Positions 24,926-31,507 of a stretch of 33,004 bases of DNA are shown in pieces. A program made the position numbers and the translations under genes. The notes under the pieces are model-generated. The model had not been told where the DNA came from. It was given only the letters and a program-made list of their open reading frames with translations, and searched no databases. The stretch is from Paracoccaceae bacterium (GTDB lineage: Bacteria; Pseudomonadota; Alphaproteobacteria; Rhodobacterales; Rhodobacteraceae), in assembly GCA_021767525.1 (NCBI GenBank), contig JAASTF010000002.1:1-33004 (forward strand). The letters are read 5' to 3'. Within the stretch, counting starts at the first letter, position 1, and each line of letters begins with the position of its first letter.

Positions 24926-25849
24926 GTGACCAGCACTCCTGTTCCTCTGTTGCATGTCGGCTATCACAAGACGGCGACCACGTGGATGCAAAAGCATCTT
25001 TTCGTGCCGGCGCACGGGTTTCGCCAGATGATGGACCACCAGGCGGTGTTCGACCTGATCGTGAAACCGCACGGCCTGCGTTTCGACCCTGGGCCGGCCC
25101 GGTCGGCGCTGGCGCAGGCCATGACCGCGCTTCAGCCGGGCGAGGTTCCGGTGATCTCGTCCGAGGTTCTGTCGGGGCATCCCTTTCAGGGCGGGCACGA
25201 AAGCGATGTCTATGCCGAACGCCTGGCCCGCATCGTGCCCGAGGCCAGGATATTGCTGTCGATCCGTGACCAGATGCACATCATCCCGTCGGTCTACATG
25301 CAGTATCTGCAACGGGGCGGGACGATGCCCTTCGATCAGTTTTTCGAAGGCACGAACCGGCCGGGCTATTTCGGGTTCACGGACGAGCATTTCGAATACG
25401 ACGTTCTGGTGGCCCATTACCAATCGCTGTTCGGCGCGGACAACGTTTATGTGCTGACGCAGGAATCGCTGAAATCTGATATGGATGGCGCGTCGGCCGC
25501 GCTGGCGCAGTTCGCGGGTGCGGCCGGGTTCGGCGGTTTGCAGCCATCGGCCCGGCGGGTTCATGCCGCGGGCTATCCCGAATACGCCGCGCCGTTCCTG
25601 CGCCGGGCGAACCACCTGCAAACCAGCACGTTGAACCCGCGCCCTATCGTTGCCTTGGGTGAAACGCCGGGCGGGCTGTTCCGGCTGGTGGGCGGCCTGT
25701 CGCGGCGCTGGCCGATCAAGCCGCTGCTGTCGAACCGCCGCCCGGTTTCCGCACATGTGGCCAGGCGCTTTGCCGGGCGCTACACTGAGCATAACAAACG
25801 TCTGGCCGCCATTGTGCGGCACCCGCTGAATCTGAGCATGTATTGCTGA
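24926..25849 (+). CDS. Sulfotransferase-like protein
   Basis: This 307-residue protein opens with LLHVGYHKTATTWMQKHLF (residues 8-26). This matches the 5'-phosphosulfate-binding loop of PAPS-dependent sulfotransferases, with Lys15 as the conserved lysine. A second region, ILLSIRDQMHIIPSVYMQYL, resembles the 3'-phosphate-binding segment. It may sulfate a sugar of the EPS, which would give an anionic polymer and produce PAP, the substrate of CysQ. It has a GTG start with AAAGGAAAGG upstream and begins 3 bp after the flippase stop. An alternative is a sulfotransferase-fold protein without sulfation activity. Confidence 0.75.
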   Translation: MTSTPVPLLHVGYHKTATTWMQKHLFVPAHGFRQMMDHQAVFDLIVKPHGLRFDPGPARSALAQAMTALQPGEVPVISSEVLSGHPFQGGHESDVYAERLARIVPEARILLSIRDQMHIIPSVYMQYLQRGGTMPFDQFFEGTNRPGYFGFTDEHFEYDVLVAHYQSLFGADNVYVLTQESLKSDMDGASAALAQFAGAAGFGGLQPSARRVHAAGYPEYAAPFLRRANHLQTSTLNPRPIVALGETPGGLFRLVGGLSRRWPIKPLLSNRRPVSAHVARRFAGRYTEHNKRLAAIVRHPLNLSMYC

Positions 25850-25889
25850 CCCCAACCGGGCGAAACCGACAACCAAAAGCGAGACCGTC

Positions 25890-27263
25890 GTGAGCATCGC
25901 CGAGACATCGCCCCCGCGCCTTGCCGCCGCACGCAGTGCCGAGCGGCTTTCGCCGGTGGTGACAATCTATATCCTGTGCGTTGTCTTTCCGATCTTCTTT
26001 TTCGTCGGCCCGCTTTACATGAACACCTTGCGGCTGATGCTGCTGGTGCTGGTGATCCCGCTTTGGTTCCGCCTGATCCTGGGCCACTACGGCCGCGTCA
26101 TCGTGACGGACTGGCTGTTCGTGGCCTATTTCGTCTGGCAGATCCCGGCGCTGGCTGTGAACAACCCCGAGGCGGTGGTGCAGCAGTCGGGCTCGACCGG
26201 GGCCGAGTTTCTGGGCGGCTACCTCGTTGGGCGCGCGTTCATTCGTGACCGCGGCGCCTTTATCGCGATGTGCCGGCAATTGTCGCTGATCGTGTTGCTG
26301 ATCCTGCCCTTCGGCCTGCTTGAGGCGCGCACCGCCGACCCCTTCATCCCGGACCTGATCCGCAGTGTGCCCGCGCTGTTTTCGGTGCCCGATGTGAACA
26401 TACCCGGGCGGATGGGGCTGAACCGCGTGCAGAATACCTTTACCCACCCGATCCATTACGGGCTGTTCTGTTCGGTGGTGTTTTCTTTGAATTTCATAGC
26501 CTTGCAAGACAAGATCGGAACCACCTGGCGCTGGCTCTCCAGTATGCTGATCGGTTTGGGGTGTTTCCTTGCGCTGTCTTCGGGGGCATTGCTGGCCTTG
26601 CTTTTGCAACTGGGCCTGATCGCCTGGGCGTTCGTGTTGCGCAAGGTGTCGTGGCGGTGGTGGCTGCTGCTGGGGCTTGGGGTGCTGGCCTATGTGGTGG
26701 TCGATCTTCTGTCGAACCGGACGCCCCTGCGTGTCTTTCTGAGTTACGCCACCTTTTCCGCGCACACCGCTTACTGGCGGTCGCTGATCTTTGAATACGG
26801 TTTCCAGAACGCGCTGGACAACCCGCTGTTCGGGATCGGCCTGAACGACTGGGAGCGCCCCGACTGGATGTACGGCGACAGCATGGATAATTTCTGGCTG
26901 GTGGTTGCCGTGCGCTATGGGTTTCCCGCCGCGATCTTTATCATCGCGGGATATCTGTATGTCATCTTCAAGGTGATGTTCCGCGAGGTCGACAGCGACC
27001 CCGAGCTTTGGAAAATCCGCCGCGCCTGGGTGTTCAGCTTTGTCGGGCTGACCTTTACCTTGTGCACGGTGCATATCTGGGCAAATGTCTATTCCTTCGT
27101 GTTCTTCATCTTTGCCGCGGGTATCTGGTTGATCGATGCCAAGCCCAAGGGCGGCGAAGAGGACGAGACCGACGAAACCCCGCAGCGTCCGTCGCATCTG
27201 CCCTTCAGCCGATTCCAGCACACGCCGCGCGACACGCGCCGGCCCGCGCCCGCGCTGCGCTAG
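25890..27263 (+). CDS. Wzy/O-antigen-ligase-like membrane protein
   Basis: This 457-residue protein has about 10-12 hydrophobic spans and a large periplasmic loop in its second half (FSAHTAYWRSLIFEYGFQNALDNPLFGIGLNDW...). That pattern is typical of Wzy polymerases and O-antigen ligases; NPLFGIGLNDW is a usual core motif. It would polymerise flipped repeat units at the periplasmic face. The C-terminus is a charged, probably disordered cytoplasmic tail of about 50 residues (KGGEEDETDETPQ). The GTG start at 25890 has no strong ribosome site. Sequence divergence makes polymerase versus ligase uncertain; the locus context favours polymerase. Confidence 0.8.
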   Translation: MSIAETSPPRLAAARSAERLSPVVTIYILCVVFPIFFFVGPLYMNTLRLMLLVLVIPLWFRLILGHYGRVIVTDWLFVAYFVWQIPALAVNNPEAVVQQSGSTGAEFLGGYLVGRAFIRDRGAFIAMCRQLSLIVLLILPFGLLEARTADPFIPDLIRSVPALFSVPDVNIPGRMGLNRVQNTFTHPIHYGLFCSVVFSLNFIALQDKIGTTWRWLSSMLIGLGCFLALSSGALLALLLQLGLIAWAFVLRKVSWRWWLLLGLGVLAYVVVDLLSNRTPLRVFLSYATFSAHTAYWRSLIFEYGFQNALDNPLFGIGLNDWERPDWMYGDSMDNFWLVVAVRYGFPAAIFIIAGYLYVIFKVMFREVDSDPELWKIRRAWVFSFVGLTFTLCTVHIWANVYSFVFFIFAAGIWLIDAKPKGGEEDETDETPQRPSHLPFSRFQHTPRDTRRPAPALR

Positions 27264-27350
27264 GGCGCGGCGCGCAATACGCTTTTCTTTCAATTGGCCA
27301 ACCACTAGACACTTGGGCACGGTAACGCGCCAAAGGGGGCTTGCGCTGCG

Positions 27351-28067
27351 ATGCTGTCCGGCTTGTTCAGACGATCCGATCCCGCCGCAGGGTTGCGTCC
27401 GGATAGCGACATGGCGGTGATCGGTGACGTTCACGGGCGCGCCGACCTGCTGGCGCGTGCGCTGGAGGATAGCCGGGGCATACCGACGGTTTGTGTCGGT
27501 GACTATATCGACCGCGGCCCGCAATCGGCCGATGTATTGGCGATGCTGCGCGCGCGGCCGGATGTGACCTGTCTGGCCGGTAATCACGAAGATATGCTGC
27601 TGGCATTTCTGGATGCGCCCGAGCAGGCCGGGCCAACGTGGTTGCGTCATGGCGGCGAGGCGACGGTTGAAAGCTTTGGCCTGAATGGTGATCTGGCCAG
27701 GGGCGGCCCGTTGGCCGATCTGCGCGATGCGCTGGCGGCGGCGATGGGCGAGGATCTGATTGGTTGGCTGCGCGATCTGCCGGTGCTCCATATCAATGGA
27801 AACGTGGCCGTCGTTCACGCCGCTGCCGACCCGGCCAAGCCGCTGGATCAGCAGGATCGGCGCACGCTTTTGTGGGGGCATCCGGGCTTTGCCAGGGGGC
27901 GGCGCCGCGATGGAATGTGGGTCGTGCATGGCCACACGGTGGTGGCACAGCCGAGCCTGGCGAACGGGCGGATCGCGGTCGACACCGGGGCCTATGCAAC
28001 AAATCGCCTAACCGTTGCGCATATAGGTGCGGGAAAAATACACTTTTCAACTGCGACCTTCCCGTGA
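27351..28067 (+). CDS. PPP-type metallophosphoesterase (serine/threonine-phosphatase-like)
   Basis: This 238-residue cytosolic enzyme has the full PPP signature. GDVHG is at residues 25-29, GDYIDRG at 50-56 and GNHED at 77-81, with later histidines in VAVVHAA and VVHGHT. These place two metal ions, so it should hydrolyse phosphoesters. ApaH-type and protein phosphatases share these motifs. Inside a polysaccharide locus it could dephosphorylate a tyrosine or serine kinase regulator of chain length, but no kinase is seen in the window. An AAAGGGGG sequence lies 11 bp before the ATG. A terminator follows at 28077. Confidence 0.88.
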   Translation: MLSGLFRRSDPAAGLRPDSDMAVIGDVHGRADLLARALEDSRGIPTVCVGDYIDRGPQSADVLAMLRARPDVTCLAGNHEDMLLAFLDAPEQAGPTWLRHGGEATVESFGLNGDLARGGPLADLRDALAAAMGEDLIGWLRDLPVLHINGNVAVVHAAADPAKPLDQQDRRTLLWGHPGFARGRRRDGMWVVHGHTVVAQPSLANGRIAVDTGAYATNRLTVAHIGAGKIHFSTATFP

Positions 28068-28437
28068 CAAGAATATGGTGCCCCTGCGGCACTTTTTTGG
28101 CAAATGGTTAATATGACGTAGGTATTTGTTAACTAAGGATTTCCCGGGTCTTGGTTAACTGATTCTCTCTGCGAAAAACGCCACGAAACAATAGGCGCGC
28201 TTGCCCGTATTTGTTTCTTAATCTATCCTAATTCAGCACGTGTTGCGGGCTTGGTATGCCACACATGGCGAAAAAAACGGCACCTGCCCTTACCTAAGGG
28301 CGAAGCCATCGAGTTTTGACTCGACTCGACTGTTAACCTTAATGATACGTTATCCACAGTCCTAACGTGGTTAATTGCAGCTGCTGGATTATGACGACCG
28401 ATTTGATTGCAACCGAGATCACTACCTGGGGGTAGAC
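28068..28437. promoter_or_regulatory. 370-bp regulatory region before the ExoY-like gene
   Basis: This non-coding stretch is much more AT-rich than the genes around it. It begins with a terminator (28077-28098). It then holds ATGGTTAA (28104-28111), which is the complement of the CtrA half-site TTAACCAT, and three GTTAAC hexamers (28128, 28154, 28332). It also has CACGTG (28237-28242), a hairpin TCGAGT/ACTCGA (28309-28324), an exact DnaA box TTATCCACA (28350-28358), and GTGGTTAA (28367-28374). The density of TTAA elements suggests CtrA-like or other global regulation of the downstream gene. I see no convincing ORF here. Confidence 0.5.
28077..28098 (+). terminator. Intrinsic terminator after the phosphatase gene
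   Basis: GTGCC (28078-28082) and GGCAC (28088-28092) form a stem, extended by a G-T pair, directly followed by six T residues. It starts 10 bp after the phosphatase stop and marks the end of the rightward transcript that begins at the FrhB-like gene. Confidence 0.7.
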
Positions 28438-29121
28438 ATGCGAAATTTTGAAGCGCGCGTTCACGGTGACACCAATTTTGTTCAAGGGCGTTCTTCGTCC
28501 CGCCTTTATTCCTATCGTGCCTTTGGCAAGCGTCTGTTCGACATCACCATGGTTCTGGCATCCCTGCCCGTTGTGGCGCCCCTGATTTTTATCTTGTGGG
28601 TGATCGTGCGGCTGGATGGCGGGGCCGGGTTCTATTCGCAGACGCGGATCGGCAAGAATGGCCGCGAGTTCCGGTGCTGGAAACTGCGGACGATGATCCC
28701 GAACGCGGATCGCGTTCTGAAAGAGATGTGCGACGCCGACCCCGAGCTGGCGCGCGAATGGCATGAAAACCAGAAACTGGAAAACGATCCGCGCATCACC
28801 CGCATCGGTCGGTTTCTGCGCGCGTCCAGTCTGGACGAGCTGCCGCAGCTTTGGAACATCCTGCTGGGCGACATGAGCATCGTGGGCCCGCGCCCTTTCA
28901 TGGCCGACCAGGCGCCGCTGTATAACACCGCTGGAGGCAAAGCCTACTACACGGTGCGGCCGGGTATCACCGGCCCGTGGCAGGTGTTCGGCCGCGGCGA
29001 AACCACCTTCGTCGACCGGGTGAAATACGACACCATGTATTGCCGTGACCTGAGCATGGTGAACGACATCGTTTTGATCTGGAAGACCTTTGGTGTGGTC
29101 CTGCGCGGGACCGGCAGCTAA
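28438..29121 (+). CDS. exoY: ExoY-type initiating sugar transferase
   Basis: This 227-residue inner-membrane polyprenyl-phosphate glycose-1-phosphate transferase would start each EPS repeat unit by moving a sugar phosphate onto undecaprenyl phosphate. One hydrophobic segment lies at residues 37-58. It is followed by the conserved FYSQTRIGKNG (65-75), KLRTM (82-86), NDPRITRIGRFLRASSLDEL (116-135) and GDMSIVGPRP (144-153). The length equals that of rhizobial ExoY. The ATG at 28438 follows a clear GGGGGTAGAC site; a TTG-started extension from 28375 is not supported. The sugar is likely galactose or a related hexose by analogy only. It is followed by a strong terminator and has its own regulatory region. 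Confidence 0.92.
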   Translation: MRNFEARVHGDTNFVQGRSSSRLYSYRAFGKRLFDITMVLASLPVVAPLIFILWVIVRLDGGAGFYSQTRIGKNGREFRCWKLRTMIPNADRVLKEMCDADPELAREWHENQKLENDPRITRIGRFLRASSLDELPQLWNILLGDMSIVGPRPFMADQAPLYNTAGGKAYYTVRPGITGPWQVFGRGETTFVDRVKYDTMYCRDLSMVNDIVLIWKTFGVVLRGTGS

Positions 29122-29441
29122 GCAATTTCACGAATAGTTTTGTCAGCGAGTTCAAGGCGCCCCAAAGGGCGCCGTTTTTCTGTCTGGCCGCCGCTGCTGC
29201 GAATCGCTTTTCGCCCTGCGCGGCATCATCGCACAACCAAAAATAGCATAAGCTTGCTGCCTGGGGCGACAATCCCATGCCCAATCGCGATTGTGTCGAA
29301 AAAGTGGCCACCACTGGTTGAAAAATCGGCACAAAAGGGACAAAGCTTAGTCTTTTCCGGTGTTTGAGGTATCATCGGTCGTGGAACCAAACGGTGCTTG
29401 CGCAAGTTGGCAATGTGCCGTGACACGGAAGGCAGATCATC
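29122..29441. promoter_or_regulatory. 320-bp region before the sorted-protein gene
   Basis: After the exoY terminator, this region contains a perfect 12-bp palindrome, CAATCGCGATTG (29282-29293). A second palindrome, CTTGCGCAAG (29397-29406), lies 35 bp before the ATG. Its core TTGCGCAA also occurs in the palindrome at 18721-18730. GGAAGG (29427-29432) is the ribosome site for the gene at 29442. No clear -35/-10 pair or credible ORF was found. Confidence 0.4.
29156..29179 (+). terminator. Intrinsic terminator after exoY
   Basis: A perfect 7-bp stem, GGCGCCC (29156-29162) with GGGCGCC (29167-29173), a CAAA loop and a following GTTTTT make a textbook rho-independent terminator 35 bp after the exoY stop. 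Confidence 0.9.
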
Positions 29442-30875
29442 ATGCGTAGCTTGTTCGCTTTACTTTTGGCCAGCACCTGGGCTGTGTCGGCATCCGCCGC
29501 AACGCAGACGCCCGGCGATACAAGCGATTCCCAACTTCTCGAAGCCGAGGCCGAGGTTGCCGCCGGCGACCAGCGCGCCGGTTTTTCCTGGACGCCCTCC
29601 TTCGGGTTCAACCCGATGCGGCTGCCTGCCCAGGATGCCGAGCCCTTCGTGGGGCTGGTCGGCGCGCCTTTGCCCGGGGCCGGCTACGCCTGGCACCCGG
29701 AATTCGGCCTGATCTCGACAGCTGATGGAGAGGATGCCAACCCCGCGGAAAACGCGATCGACTGGTCCGACAGCGGTAATTCCGTGCGTGCGGTTTTGTG
29801 GAGCGATGCGTATCTTGAAATTCTGGTCGACCAGATGGCGCCGCCTGACGGTTTGACCGTCACCGAGGTGATTGACGTGTCGCCAGACGGCAAGATCCTG
29901 GGCAAGGCAGAAACTGCCGACGGGACCAGCGTTTTCTTCACCTGGGCCCAAGCCGGGCCGATGACCATCGTTCAGCCCGCGGATGGCGCGCAGATGGTGG
30001 GCATGTCGCGACTTGCCACTAGCGGCCATGCGGTGGGGCAGGTGGCAACCGGCGATGAGCAGCCGCTTATGGCCGCGCTTGTGGCGCCCGATGGCAGTGT
30101 TGCGCCGCTGCCCGGACCGGGTGGCGCCGGATCGGTTGCGAATGGCGTGAACAGCGCGGGTGTCGTGGTTGGCGCGTCGACCAGCGAACCGCCGACCGCC
30201 CTGATCTGGGGGCCGGACGGGCAACCGATGGTGTTGGAAACCATGATGTCCGCACCGTTGCCGGACGGTTTCAAACTGCTTGGCGCCGACGATATCAACG
30301 ACGCGGGCGAGATCGTGGCCACGGCCCTTTCGCCCAGCGGCGCGATCCACGCAATCAAATTGACGCCCGATGCCCAGGCACCAGGACAGTACAAGCCGCG
30401 CCCGATTGGCGAGTTGTTTCCGCAGGGAGGGCCGCGCCCGACGCAGCCGATGTCGCTGTCGAATGCCGGGGCCATCGCGGGGGAATGCGCCTTTGGCGCG
30501 CGGGATTGTCCGACCGGTGACATGAGCTTTGCCAACCTCGACACGAATATCACCAACTTTGGCGGGTCGGGCCTGGGCGGTCAGCCCGGGACGTTCCTGC
30601 CGCTGGTTACCGGCAAGGGGCTGAGTGCATCGGGGCGTGGCTTTGGCCAGCCGGGTGCGGGGCTGGGTGGCGATTCGCCTTTTGATCGCTCGCGGCCCGA
30701 TTTCGGTTCACCGAACTTTCCCACGCTGACATCGACCTCGACCGACGATAACGCCGGACCGCTGCCGACACCGCTTCCCGCCGCCGGGGCGCTGTTGCTG
30801 TTCAGTGTTATCCTGCTGCGTTGGCCCGCGGGTCTTGTATCTTATGTGCGAAAAGCGGTTGATCGCACGCTGTAG
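29442..30875 (+). CDS. HAF-repeat exported protein with VPLPA-like C-terminal sorting signal
   Basis: This 477-residue protein has a signal peptide (residues 1-19, cleavage after ASA). The middle contains repeats of the type seen in HAF extracellular repeats, such as ANGVNSAGVVVGAS and GADDINDAGEIVATA. A Gly/Pro-rich linker follows, and the end carries TPLPAAG (443-449), a hydrophobic helix and a basic tail with VRKAVDR. That tripartite tail is the sorting signal recognised by VPLPA-type exosortases, one of which is encoded just downstream. The core differs slightly from the common VPLPA (TPLPA). The protein is expected to be exported, processed and displayed or released with the EPS. Its 3' end overlaps the convergent gene by 68 bp. 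Confidence 0.8.
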   Translation: MRSLFALLLASTWAVSASAATQTPGDTSDSQLLEAEAEVAAGDQRAGFSWTPSFGFNPMRLPAQDAEPFVGLVGAPLPGAGYAWHPEFGLISTADGEDANPAENAIDWSDSGNSVRAVLWSDAYLEILVDQMAPPDGLTVTEVIDVSPDGKILGKAETADGTSVFFTWAQAGPMTIVQPADGAQMVGMSRLATSGHAVGQVATGDEQPLMAALVAPDGSVAPLPGPGGAGSVANGVNSAGVVVGASTSEPPTALIWGPDGQPMVLETMMSAPLPDGFKLLGADDINDAGEIVATALSPSGAIHAIKLTPDAQAPGQYKPRPIGELFPQGGPRPTQPMSLSNAGAIAGECAFGARDCPTGDMSFANLDTNITNFGGSGLGGQPGTFLPLVTGKGLSASGRGFGQPGAGLGGDSPFDRSRPDFGSPNFPTLTSTSTDDNAGPLPTPLPAAGALLLFSVILLRWPAGLVSYVRKAVDRTL

Positions 30876-31389
30876 CAGCGCCCATTTCGATCAGATCGGC
30901 GCCTGTCAGGCGGTGTAGCGTGGTCAGGCTGAACCGCGCATGGTCCATGTACCAACCTTGCAACGCGCGCGGATAGTGCTGCGCAATGATGATCGACACG
31001 CGGTCGAACAATGCCTTTTCCAGCGGCACGCCGCGGCGTGACGGACCGTGAAAGCCGAAAACCGTGTTCGGCATTACGCAGACATTCTTTAGCCCCAACA
31101 GCATCGTGCAACTGGACAAGCAGGCCGTGCCGCGAATTTCGACGCGGCGATTTGCGGCGCGCAGGGTCTGGATCGCCAACAGACGCTCCTTGACCGAGCC
31201 GCCGTAGTCGGTGCGCACGATATACGGCAAGGGGTGCGCCGGGGCCGAGGCCCGGTCGGCGGGCTTCAAGGGCGGCGCCGCATGGCCGGGTGCGATCATC
31301 AGAACGGTCAGGACGGTCGCCAACGCCAGCGCCAGCACCGCGCGGGACAGTCGGCGGATCGCCCAAAAGGTTTTGCCCAAGCCTTTCAT
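30808..31389 (-). CDS. ClpP-fold periplasmic protease candidate (COG3904-like)
   Basis: This 193-residue protein has a long basic N-terminus and a hydrophobic signal or anchor (residues 17-33, AHAAP after it). The mature part resembles periplasmic ClpP/crotonase-fold proteins. DYGGSVKERLLAIQTLRAAN (61-80) fits the oxyanion-loop helix. The Cys-x-Ser-x-Cys motif CLSSC (90-94) places a candidate nucleophile at Ser92, and FGFHGPS places a candidate base at His114. The two Cys could form a disulfide. It is convergent with, and overlaps by 68 bp, the gene of the exosortase substrate, and lies downstream of the exosortase gene on the same strand. A processing role in the sorting module is inference from position. 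Confidence 0.6.
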   Translation of the reverse strand: MKGLGKTFWAIRRLSRAVLALALATVLTVLMIAPGHAAPPLKPADRASAPAHPLPYIVRTDYGGSVKERLLAIQTLRAANRRVEIRGTACLSSCTMLLGLKNVCVMPNTVFGFHGPSRRGVPLEKALFDRVSIIIAQHYPRALQGWYMDHARFSLTTLHRLTGADLIEMGAATACDQPLFAHKIQDPRANAAG

Positions 31390-31507
31390 GTCCTTGGCCT
31401 TCCGATATCTGCTTTACAGATTCAGAAATGACTAAGGATTGTGGCCAAACTTGTTCGCCGCCTTGGCGATTATGGGGACGAAACCGCGTAAATTGCTGGA
31501 TTTCCGG

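Noticed and set aside
25716-27935. 739-codon leftward open frame opposite the Wzy-like and phosphatase genes
   Set aside because: Its translation is a Gln/His/Arg-rich mirror of hydrophobic coding sequence, and it spans three real genes with clear families.
28350-28358. DnaA box as evidence of a replication origin
   Set aside because: Only one perfect box was found, without the cluster of boxes, AT-rich unwinding element or neighbouring origin-linked genes expected of oriC; it is reported only as a regulatory candidate.
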